Below, in pieces: positions 7,230 to 14,406 of a DNA stretch of 17,330 bases (position 1 is the first letter of the stretch; every line of letters starts with the position of its first letter). This DNA is from Ignavibacteriales bacterium. GTDB taxonomy: Bacteria > Bacteroidota > Ignavibacteria > Ignavibacteriales > Ignavibacteriaceae. A program made the translations under genes and the position numbers. The notes under the pieces are model-generated. The model was not told where the DNA came from and ran no database searches. It saw nothing but the letters and a program-made list of their open reading frames with translations. Location: contig JAGUXE010000010.1 of the NCBI GenBank assembly GCA_020061995.1, forward strand, positions 5,001-22,330, read 5' to 3'.

Positions 7230-8584
7230 TGGATACGAAAAAACGATATGAACGCCCGGTAATTACAAAACACTATTCAGGTTTTATGAATAAGATCGGA
7301 ACAAGTTCATTCTCAAAACCCAAAAAAGATATTGATGGTATAGCCGTTAATGATTTAGTTGAGAAATTCGGTTCCCCTTTGTTTGTAATTTCTGAAAAGA
7401 AAATTAGACTAAACCAGAGGAACGCATTACGCATTTTCAAAACACGTTATCCAAAAGTTCAGTTCGCATGGTCGTATAAAACAAACTATTTAAATGCAGT
7501 TTGTTCTGTATTCCATCAGGAAAATTCATGGGCAGAAGTTGTATCTGAATTTGAATATGACAAAGCCCGCAAACTTGGTATCAAAGGAGCGAATATTATA
7601 TTCAATGGTCCTGATAAAAGTCGCAAAGCTCTCTTGAAAGCCATTAATGAAAAAGCAAAAATTCACATTGATCATTTTGATGAACTTTATGAAATTATAG
7701 AACTATGTGATACCGAAAAACTTAAAGCTAAAGTTGCAATAAGAATCAACATGGATGTTGGTGTTTATCCAAAATGGGATCGGTTCGGATTCAATTATGA
7801 AAACGGTGAAGCTTGGCAAGCAATAAAAAGAATTGTCACTAATAAAAACTTAGAACTGATTGGACTTCATACACATATTGGAACATATATGATGTCAACA
7901 GAAGCTTATCGAATTGCTGCTTCAAAATTAGCTGGTCTCGCCAAAAGTATTAAAGAACAATTCGATATAATTCTAGAATACATTGATCTTGGTGGCGGTT
8001 TTGCTTCGCACAATACTCTACTTGGACAATATTTGCCCGCTGAAGAAGTCATTCCTTCAATTGAGCAATTCGCTGATGCTATTTCATCCGGTTTATTTGA
8101 ATTAAACTTTAAAAACGATGACTTACCTTTGCTAATTTTGGAAACAGGTAGAGCATTGATTGATGATGCTGGCTTTTTAATTTCAAGTGTATTGGCTAAT
8201 AAACGTCTATCAGATGGTAAAAAAGCTTTAATAATTGATGCCGGTGTGAATATCTTGTTCACCGGATTTTGGTACAAACACAAAATTACACCGGCACAAG
8301 ATTGCGGAATTCATACGGAAGAATCAGCTATATTCGGTCCTTTGTGCATGAATATTGATGTTGTTAGAGAAAGCATTACTCTTCCTCTTCTAAAAAAGGG
8401 AGATAAAATTGTCATCGAGTATGTTGGTGCTTATGACATGACTCAATGGATGCAGTTTATAACATTGAGGCCAAATGTTGTTATGATAATGGAAGATGGA
8501 TCAGTTGAATTAATTAGGAAATCAGAAACACTTGATTATATAACTGATGTTGAATTGCTTCCTGAAAAACTCTCGTTAAAGTAA
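7229..8584 (+). CDS. Fold-III PLP-dependent decarboxylase, DapDC-like, with leader-like N-terminus
   Basis: A 451-residue alanine-racemase-fold decarboxylase related to diaminopimelate, arginine and carboxynorspermidine decarboxylases. The PLP lysine is K84 in FAWSYKTN. The barrel carries LHTHIGTYM (213-221, equivalent to HIGSQ), the phosphate-binding DLGGGF (253-258) and LETGRAL (304-310, in place of EPGR). The C-terminal barrel has IFGPLCMNIDVV (368-379) with conserved Cys373 and EYVGAYDMTQW (397-407). In true LysA the segment after that Cys is usually ESGD; here it is MNID, so lysine synthesis is unlikely to be its job. Residues 1-36 precede the normal LysA start (about IAVNDLVEKFGSPLFV) and hold YERPVI (7-12), like the YxxPxL motif of lasso-peptide leaders. 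The start overlaps the ATP-grasp stop. Family is firm, substrate unknown. Confidence 0.88.
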   Translation: MDTKKRYERPVITKHYSGFMNKIGTSSFSKPKKDIDGIAVNDLVEKFGSPLFVISEKKIRLNQRNALRIFKTRYPKVQFAWSYKTNYLNAVCSVFHQENSWAEVVSEFEYDKARKLGIKGANIIFNGPDKSRKALLKAINEKAKIHIDHFDELYEIIELCDTEKLKAKVAIRINMDVGVYPKWDRFGFNYENGEAWQAIKRIVTNKNLELIGLHTHIGTYMMSTEAYRIAASKLAGLAKSIKEQFDIILEYIDLGGGFASHNTLLGQYLPAEEVIPSIEQFADAISSGLFELNFKNDDLPLLILETGRALIDDAGFLISSVLANKRLSDGKKALIIDAGVNILFTGFWYKHKITPAQDCGIHTEESAIFGPLCMNIDVVRESITLPLLKKGDKIVIEYVGAYDMTQWMQFITLRPNVVMIMEDGSVELIRKSETLDYITDVELLPEKLSLK

Positions 8585-8602
8585 AAAGAAATTGAGATTA
8601 TA

Positions 8603-10780
8603 TTGAAACTTCATGCATTATTGAGCGAATCAAGTTTAATGTTTATTGATTCAATCCTTTACTCATATGCCCAAATATTTTTTTCGAACAGGCGATGGCT
8701 GGGGGCATTGATTCTCGCAGTAACTATGTTTTTTCCTTTAGTCGGTTTAATGGGTCTGCTTGGTGTGACTATCGCCAATATTACTGCAGCAATTCTAAAG
8801 TTCGACCAGGCGAAAATTCGAAGCGGATTTTATGGATTTAATGGAATATTATTTGGAGTGGCTGCAGGTTATTATTATGAATTAAGTTTTTTCATGATTT
8901 TAATAATACCTGTATTTCTGATTATTACTTTTTTCATCTCAGCTGTGCTAGAACATTATTTGGCTGTTGCATTTAATCTTCCCGGATTAAGTTTACCTTT
9001 TATTTTTTCTTTATACATCTTTATAATATTCCTAACAAACTACGGGGATATTAAAATTCATCATTTAAGTTTTCCATATGATAACTTGTTAGCAAGTTTC
9101 CCGATATTTATTAAAAATTATTTCAAATCTTTAGCACTCATAGTGTTCCAACCTAGTGTTTTTGCAGGCATTATTTTGTCAATAGGTATACTTATTTTCT
9201 CCAGAATTCTCTTTGTGCTGAGTATAGTCAGTTATAGCTTATCAGCAATTTTGTTAACAATTATTTTACCAGTTCAAACGGATCAATTAGCTATACTTGT
9301 TGGTTTTAATGCAATTCTAACAGCCTTTGCATTAGGTGGTGTATTAATACTACCTTCACCAAAAAGTTTTTTTCTAATGGTAATTTCGACACTAATTGTT
9401 GTAATCTTTACAGGATTTTTTCACAAGTTGTTGACTGGAACTCTTCTGCCACTTTTAGTGCTTCCATTTAATTTCATTGTTCTTTTCACAATCTATAGTT
9501 TGAAATTCAGAAAAGAACAAAGTGAGTTAGACTTATTATACTTTACACCCGGTTCACCTGAGGAGAATCTTTATTACCATCAAAACAGAAAAAACCGTTT
9601 TGATAGATTTAAATATTTCTATCCAGAGCTTCCCTTTTTCGGTGAATGGTTCGTTTCTCAAGGATTTGAAGGTGCTTATACTCATAAAAATGCATGGAAG
9701 TATGCTTGGGACTTTGTTGTTATAGACGAGAAGAAATCCCAATTCTCCAACGAGGGAAATCAACTCACCGATTACTACTGTTACAAACTCCCCGTTTCAT
9801 CACCTCTCGACGGAAAAGTTGTAAAAGTTGCAAGTTCAATTCCGAATAATGAAGTAGGTGATGTTAATCTTGATAAAAATTGGGGAAACACTGTAATAAT
9901 TGACCATGGTGAAGGTCTTTTTAGTGCTGCCTCACATTTGGATTCTGATTCTATTAAACTTAAAGAGAATGATTATATTCTCAAAGGTGATGTTATTGGT
10001 CTATGCGGTAATAGCGGACGCTCTCCATATCCCCACATCCATTTTCAATACCAATTGACTGATAAAATTGGAGACAAGACTTATCGTTTTCCTTTTGCTC
10101 ATTTTATTGAAAAGAGAGAGGATAAACTTATTGCTAAAAGTTTTGATTATCCGAAGGAGAATAGCATAATTCAGAATATTGTTGTTCACAAAACAATAAA
10201 AAAAGCATTTGGATTAAGGTTAGGTGATAAAATAACACTTCAATGTTCGGTTAATGAAAATTCATTCACGGAAGAATGGGAAGTGAAAGTAGATATTTAC
10301 AATATGCTCTACATAGAAAATGACCAAAAAGAAACAGCATATATTTATTTAACAGATAAAGTTTTTTACTTTTCCCACTATTTGGGAAGTAAAAAATCTG
10401 CGCTATACTATTTCTTTCTTTTAGCATATCAAGTTCCACTATGCTATCATGCCAATCTTGAATGGAAGGATCAATATTCACTTTCACAATTAAACGGTAC
10501 ATCAATAAGGTATCTGACTGAATTTTTACTTTCGTTTAAGAATTTTATTCATGCTGAAGGAAATTTCAAGTATTTAGAAAGAGATGAACATAGTGAATCA
10601 TTTATTATCGAAAACAAAATTGAATTAAAGGGAAATGGGATTCTATCCTCACTAAATAAGACCATGTCTGGTCAAATTAAAATCAGTGACGATGGGAAAA
10701 TTGATTCGTTTCAATTCTCAAGTAAACACAACTATAAATTCAACGCTACTTTAACAAGTAATAACGGAGATTTATCATGA
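8603..10780 (+). CDS. Urea-transporter-like membrane domain fused to M23 metallopeptidase
   Basis: A 725-residue fusion. Residues about 30-300 are a polytopic membrane domain resembling urea transporters (UT family), with the paired repeats SGFYGFNGILFGVAAG (74-89) and LVGFNAILTAFALG (232-245) and the LPGLSLPF selectivity-type segment (126-133). Residues about 345-505 are a LytM/M23 zinc endopeptidase domain: His361 and Asp370 in THKNAWKYAWDF, SHL (444-446), then CGNSGRSPYPHIHF with HIH (478-480). Spacing H-x8-D differs from the classic H-x3-D but the second motif is complete. Residues about 505-725 form an unassigned soluble C-terminal domain. The start is a TTG with GAG seven bases upstream; an internal ATG at 8639 is an alternative that keeps all domains. 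It follows the decarboxylase by 18 bases and overlaps the TPR gene by four. A transporter with a periplasmic wall-cutting or sensing domain is inferred. Confidence 0.84.
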   Translation: MKLHALLSESSLMFIDSILYSYAQIFFSNRRWLGALILAVTMFFPLVGLMGLLGVTIANITAAILKFDQAKIRSGFYGFNGILFGVAAGYYYELSFFMILIIPVFLIITFFISAVLEHYLAVAFNLPGLSLPFIFSLYIFIIFLTNYGDIKIHHLSFPYDNLLASFPIFIKNYFKSLALIVFQPSVFAGIILSIGILIFSRILFVLSIVSYSLSAILLTIILPVQTDQLAILVGFNAILTAFALGGVLILPSPKSFFLMVISTLIVVIFTGFFHKLLTGTLLPLLVLPFNFIVLFTIYSLKFRKEQSELDLLYFTPGSPEENLYYHQNRKNRFDRFKYFYPELPFFGEWFVSQGFEGAYTHKNAWKYAWDFVVIDEKKSQFSNEGNQLTDYYCYKLPVSSPLDGKVVKVASSIPNNEVGDVNLDKNWGNTVIIDHGEGLFSAASHLDSDSIKLKENDYILKGDVIGLCGNSGRSPYPHIHFQYQLTDKIGDKTYRFPFAHFIEKREDKLIAKSFDYPKENSIIQNIVVHKTIKKAFGLRLGDKITLQCSVNENSFTEEWEVKVDIYNMLYIENDQKETAYIYLTDKVFYFSHYLGSKKSALYYFFLLAYQVPLCYHANLEWKDQYSLSQLNGTSIRYLTEFLLSFKNFIHAEGNFKYLERDEHSESFIIENKIELKGNGILSSLNKTMSGQIKISDDGKIDSFQFSSKHNYKFNATLTSNNGDLS

Positions 10781-11412
10781 AGAATTATATTATTACCGGA
10801 TTATTAACTACAACTATTATTATGCTTTTTTTTGTTACCCAGCTTTTATCTCAACAAAAAGACAGTCGTATCTCCGCTTTTAATTCATCTGTTAAATATG
10901 AGTTAAAAGGTGATTATAAAAATGCTTTATCAGAGCTGCAAAAAATTTATTCTGAAAATAAAAATAATTACTTAATTAATTTAAGGTTAGGTTGGCTATA
11001 TTACTCATCGAAAGAGTATAACAAATCGTTTGAGTTTTATAGTGCGGCTGCTAAATTAAATCCCGAAAGTGTTGAAGCAAAAATTGGATTAACTTACCCA
11101 CTCTCTTCCATGGGAAAATGGAATGATATTGTTGACATCTACAAAAACATTCTTAAGGTGGAGAATAATAATTATACTGCCAATTTAAGATTGGGGCAGA
11201 TTTATTTAGAACGATTTGATTATCCGACTGCAAAAAAATACCTCGAAAAAGTGCAAACACTTTATCCGGGCGAGTTTGAACCTAATTTATCACTCGGATA
11301 TACTTATTATTATCTCGGTAATAATCAAAAAGCAAAAGAACTCTTTACATACGCATTAATGCTGGATGAAAATAATGCATTAGCTTCAGCAGGTTTAAAA
11401 TTAGTAAAATAG
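10777..11412 (+). CDS. Exported TPR-repeat protein
   Basis: A 211-residue protein with an N-terminal signal peptide or anchor (MKNYIITGLLTTTIIMLFFVTQLLSQQ), then about four to five tetratricopeptide repeats filling the rest. Units begin near SAFNSSVKYELKGDYKNALSE (34 on), LINLRLGWLYYSSKEYNKSFEFY (65 on), AKIGLTYPLSSMGKWNDIVDIY, TANLRLGQIYLERFDYPTAKKYL and PNLSLGYTYYYLGNNQKAKELF, each about 34 residues apart. It therefore acts in the periplasm as a scaffold. The ATG lies inside the preceding stop (ATGA, 10777-10780), indicating translational coupling to the UT-M23 fusion. The barrel gene follows by 25 bases. A TPR plus a barrel recalls the two halves of YaiO or PgaA-like outer-membrane export proteins, here as separate genes. 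Confidence 0.83.
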   Translation: MKNYIITGLLTTTIIMLFFVTQLLSQQKDSRISAFNSSVKYELKGDYKNALSELQKIYSENKNNYLINLRLGWLYYSSKEYNKSFEFYSAAAKLNPESVEAKIGLTYPLSSMGKWNDIVDIYKNILKVENNNYTANLRLGQIYLERFDYPTAKKYLEKVQTLYPGEFEPNLSLGYTYYYLGNNQKAKELFTYALMLDENNALASAGLKLVK

Positions 11413-11437
11413 AATTCATTTTTCCGAGGTAAACATT

Positions 11438-12271
11438 TTGAGACTTCTTGTTTTCATTTGCTTAATGTTGAGTCTATTTAGTAAAATATCATTTGCTGAT
11501 TCAACATTTATCGCCCCTTCATATTTTTTAACTTATGGTGATTATTCGAATAAATCTTATTCGATTTCCAATTCTTTCTATCTCTCCACATATCTGACTA
11601 ATCGAATCACCTTAATAAATCATTATGAATACTTAAATATTAAGCTTGGTAAGGATTCTACTTTTCGCCAGCATACTCTTCTCGGTGGGACAATAATAAA
11701 TTGGTTCCCTTACTACTTTAAATTTTATTACAGTTATAAGCGAGGTGACTATCTTGTTGATAACAATCAGTTTTATTCAGATCATACAAACATTTACTCA
11801 TTTGAAACAGTTTATTATCAAAATCTTTTTTATTTGGGGTTGAGTTATTCTTTTGAAAATGCAATCGGGATTTTAAACACAAATAATCTTACCCATCAAC
11901 AAATTCACCAGTTAACAGGTAGAATTGATTATATTTATTCTCCCTCACTTTATTTATCTGTCCGGCCTAATTTCAGTTCATTAAAGGATGGACGTGAGTT
12001 ATATTCGCTCTCCGGAAAGATCACATATTTTCCAATTATCACTACTTCAATTAAAGTCTATGGATTTTATGGTGAGCGTGCCTACTATTTCGACAACGAT
12101 CTTTTGACTTTATTCAATCAAGATGAAACACAAAAATATCAAGCCGGAGTTCAAATAGACTACTATCCTTCATATTATTTGCTTTTTTCTGCCGGAGTTC
12201 AGCATACGAAGTTTCAAACAATTAGTATAAATTATTTTGTTGCAGGTATCCGTTACGGTCTCTTTATTTAA
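11438..12271 (+). CDS. Outer-membrane beta-barrel protein, YaiO-like
   Basis: A 277-residue protein with a signal peptide (MRLLVFICLMLSLFSKISFAD) and an aromatic-rich, alternating strand pattern throughout, e.g. RITLINHYEYLNIKLG, YYFKFYYSYKRGDY, LFYLGLSYSFENAIG and YYLLFSAGVQHTKF. It ends in a last strand (YFVAGIRYGLFI) suited to Bam recognition. Tyrosine and phenylalanine content is very high. The pattern and its pairing with the upstream TPR gene resemble the barrel half of YaiO-family proteins. The start is TTG, supported by GAGG (11426-11429) eight bases upstream. It is the last gene of the tight cluster and is followed by small dyad-symmetric sequences before anmK. It may be the outer-membrane exit for whatever the cluster makes; this is inference. 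Confidence 0.72.
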   Translation: MRLLVFICLMLSLFSKISFADSTFIAPSYFLTYGDYSNKSYSISNSFYLSTYLTNRITLINHYEYLNIKLGKDSTFRQHTLLGGTIINWFPYYFKFYYSYKRGDYLVDNNQFYSDHTNIYSFETVYYQNLFYLGLSYSFENAIGILNTNNLTHQQIHQLTGRIDYIYSPSLYLSVRPNFSSLKDGRELYSLSGKITYFPIITTSIKVYGFYGERAYYFDNDLLTLFNQDETQKYQAGVQIDYYPSYYLLFSAGVQHTKFQTISINYFVAGIRYGLFI

Positions 12272-12314
12272 TCACTGATTATTGATATTTTGGTTTTCAA
12301 TTAATAATCAAAAT
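12269..12314. promoter_or_regulatory. Two dyad-symmetric sequences between barrel gene and anmK
   Basis: TAATCA-C-TGATTA (12269-12281) overlaps the barrel-gene stop codon. ATTTTGGTT (12287-12295) can pair with AATCAAAAT (12306-12314), nine pairs with one G-U, leaving a ten-base loop, three bases before the preferred anmK ATG. These could be an operator and a weak hairpin that limits anmK translation, or chance in AT-rich DNA. No ribosome site is visible here. Confidence 0.25.
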
Positions 12315-12317
12315 GAT

Positions 12318-13511
12318 ATGAATATTGAAGCCCTTTACAAATTAAGTAGAAAAAATAAAAAGAGAATAATCGGATTAATGTCAGGCACCTCCCTTGATGG
12401 TATAGATGTTGTCCTGATTGAAGTAAAAGGAAATGGTTTAACTACTAAGATTAAACAACGTGCATTTGATACTTTTCCCATTCCTGAAAAATTAAGAGAG
12501 ATGATTCACCATAATGCCGAGTTCAAAGGCGGAAATGTTACTGAATTATGTCAACTCAATTTCATGATAGCCCATCTTTATGCAGATTGTATAATTAAAT
12601 TCTTAAGAAAGTTAAATCTCAAATCATCCAATATTGATTTAATTGGAACACACGGGCAAACCATTCAACATCTACCCAAAAAAGAAAAAATTTTTGGTAT
12701 AAACTCAGCTTCAACATTACAGATTGGCGATCCATCAGTACTAGCAAAGCTAACAGGAATATTAACAATTGGTGATTTCAGAGTTGCTGACGTTGCTTTA
12801 GGCGGACAAGGTGCACCACTTGTCCCTTACTTTGATTACATCCTTTACACATCAAAAACAAAAAACCGTGCTTTACTGAATATCGGAGGAATCTCAAATA
12901 TAACTTCGCTCCCAAAAAATGTTAATCTTACCAACATCGCAGCATTTGACACAGGTCCGGGAAATATGTTAATCGATCAAGTCGTTAAAAGGTATTTTAA
13001 CAAACCATTTGATTATAATGGAAAACTTGCATCAAAAGGAAAAGTTAATTCAACACTATTAGAGAGTCTTTTAAAATCTGATCAATTTACAAAAACTAAA
13101 CCGCCGAAATCATCAGGGCGTGAATATTACGGTAAATATTTTCTGCCTCCATTTTATGAACAAATGGATAAACTGAACAAGTATGATGTAGTTTCAACTA
13201 TTACTTACTATACTTCAAAAACTATTTATTACAATTATGAGAAATTCATCAAGAAGAATTCTCTATTAACCGAACTATTTGTTAGTGGCGGCGGAGCTCT
13301 TAATCAAACACTTTTAAAGTACTTGCAGTCACTTTTTGGATACTCTGTATCAGTGAAGACCAGTGATTTTATTGGTATATCTATTGAAGCAAAAGAAGCT
13401 ATCTGTTTTGCCGTATTAGCAAATGAGACACTAAGTGGAAATGGAGCAAATGTAGTTACTGTAACCGGGGCTTCAAAGCCGACAATATTGGGAAAAATAT
13501 GTCTGCCTTAA
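12318..13511 (+). CDS. anmK: Anhydro-N-acetylmuramic acid kinase (AnmK)
   Basis: Phosphorylates and opens 1,6-anhydro-N-acetylmuramic acid to MurNAc-6-phosphate in the cytoplasm, part of peptidoglycan recycling. From this ATG the protein has 397 residues, close to the family norm. Signatures are IIGLMSGTSLDGIDVVLIE (17-35), GTHGQTIQHLP, the long conserved block DFRVADVALGGQGAPLVPYFD, LLNIGGISNITSLP, FDTGPGNMLID, GREYYGKYF, ELFVSGGGALN and a C-terminus with KEAICFAVLA and TGASKPTILGKI. An in-frame TTG at 12282 would add twelve residues (MIFWFSINNQND), but it has no ribosome site and does not resemble family N-termini, so ATG 12318 is preferred. The gene overlaps the following reductase by 13 bases. 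Its neighbours include an M23 domain and a DUF1460 enzyme, both cell-wall turnover proteins. Confidence 0.95.
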   Translation: MNIEALYKLSRKNKKRIIGLMSGTSLDGIDVVLIEVKGNGLTTKIKQRAFDTFPIPEKLREMIHHNAEFKGGNVTELCQLNFMIAHLYADCIIKFLRKLNLKSSNIDLIGTHGQTIQHLPKKEKIFGINSASTLQIGDPSVLAKLTGILTIGDFRVADVALGGQGAPLVPYFDYILYTSKTKNRALLNIGGISNITSLPKNVNLTNIAAFDTGPGNMLIDQVVKRYFNKPFDYNGKLASKGKVNSTLLESLLKSDQFTKTKPPKSSGREYYGKYFLPPFYEQMDKLNKYDVVSTITYYTSKTIYYNYEKFIKKNSLLTELFVSGGGALNQTLLKYLQSLFGYSVSVKTSDFIGISIEAKEAICFAVLANETLSGNGANVVTVTGASKPTILGKICLP

Positions 13512-14392
13512 AAGTTTTAATAACAGGTGGTAGCGGTTTACTCGGGCAATATCTCAATATCGAATTATCAAAACATTTTGAAATATTGACTCTTTATAAT
13601 TCAATTGCGGGAAATGTTAAATCGTTTAATAATCGTTGTATCGACATAACAGATTTTATTGCAATAAAGTTGATTTTTGATGAGTTTAAACCTGATGTTG
13701 TTTTCCATACAGCAGGAATCTCAAATGTTCAAACTGCAGATAAACTACCACCAAGTGAAGTATTTAATATAAATGTAAAAGCGACTGAAAATATTGCACA
13801 ACTTTGTGATAGTTTCAGAACTCGATTATTTTATACATCAACTGATTTAGTTTATGCAGGTTATCGCGGTTCAATGTTAAAGGAAGAATCTAAATTGGTT
13901 CCATTATCACTTTATGCCGAGACTAAATTAATAGGTGAGATAAAGATAAAGGAAACATTTGACAACTTTGTGATATTGAGAACAGCCTTATTATTCGGAT
14001 ATGGGATGAATTTAAGAACAAATTTTTTTCATCAAATGGTAAATAATCTTAGGAACAGAAAAGTTGTTAATCTATTTACTGACCAATTCAGAACCCCACT
14101 CCCTTTACCTGAGGCTGCTTCAATTGCTGTTGATTTAATAAAGGCAAACTTTTCTAATGAAATTATTAACTTCGGGGGCTCGGAACGAATTTCACGTTTT
14201 GAAATGGGAAAGATGATTTGTAAAATTGAAAATATTGATGATCAATTACTTAATCCAATCACAATGGATCAGATTTCCGGACTTCCAATTGTGGCTGATG
14301 TCTCAATGGATACATCAAAACTAAAATCATTTGGTATTAATCTGTTATCTATCGATGAATCCCTTCACAATGTTTTATCTCAATTTAAATAA
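13499..14392 (+). CDS. RmlD-type SDR sugar reductase (dTDP-4-dehydrorhamnose reductase family)
   Basis: A 297-residue extended SDR of the RmlD/RfbD substrate-binding family, which reduces dTDP-4-dehydrorhamnose to dTDP-L-rhamnose with NAD(P)H. It shows GGSGLLGQYL (10-19), VVFHTAGISNVQTAD (67-81), YTSTDLVYAG (112-121), the catalytic YAETK (Y139/K143) followed by LIGE, RTALLFGYG (161-169) and DQFRTPLPLPEAA (195-207), the RmlD-like sugar-binding segment. These favour RmlD over epimerases, but MAT2B-like or other 4-ketosugar reductases share them, so no symbol is assigned. The start lies inside anmK (13-base overlap) with GGGAAAAA upstream. RmlB is encoded at 840-1853, so both ends of a rhamnose pathway may be present locally. 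Confidence 0.82.
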   Translation: MSALKVLITGGSGLLGQYLNIELSKHFEILTLYNSIAGNVKSFNNRCIDITDFIAIKLIFDEFKPDVVFHTAGISNVQTADKLPPSEVFNINVKATENIAQLCDSFRTRLFYTSTDLVYAGYRGSMLKEESKLVPLSLYAETKLIGEIKIKETFDNFVILRTALLFGYGMNLRTNFFHQMVNNLRNRKVVNLFTDQFRTPLPLPEAASIAVDLIKANFSNEIINFGGSERISRFEMGKMICKIENIDDQLLNPITMDQISGLPIVADVSMDTSKLKSFGINLLSIDESLHNVLSQFK

Positions 14393-14395
14393 TTT

Positions 14396-14401
14396 AAGGA
14401 G
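14396..14401 (+). promoter_or_regulatory. Ribosome-binding site fixing the TTG start of nfo
   Basis: AAGGAG ends five bases before the TTG at 14407. No in-frame ATG is available close by, and the family N-terminus begins at exactly this point, so the non-ATG start is well supported. Confidence 0.8.
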
Positions 14402-14406
14402 AAAGC

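Noticed and set aside
7906..8283. 125-codon open frame on the minus strand
   Set aside because: Antisense to the decarboxylase, no family resemblance or ribosome site; a shadow of the real gene. The same holds for the other short opposite-strand frames (for example 3544-3807, 4220-4492, 10266-10505).
7229..8584. Annotation as lysA (diaminopimelate decarboxylase)
   Set aside because: The ESGD active-site segment is MNID, EPGR is ETGR and the N-terminus carries an unusual extension; only the broad family is supported.
12282..12317. TTG start for anmK giving twelve extra residues
   Set aside because: No ribosome site, the extra residues do not resemble AnmK N-termini and would overlap the dyad sequences; ATG 12318 fits better.
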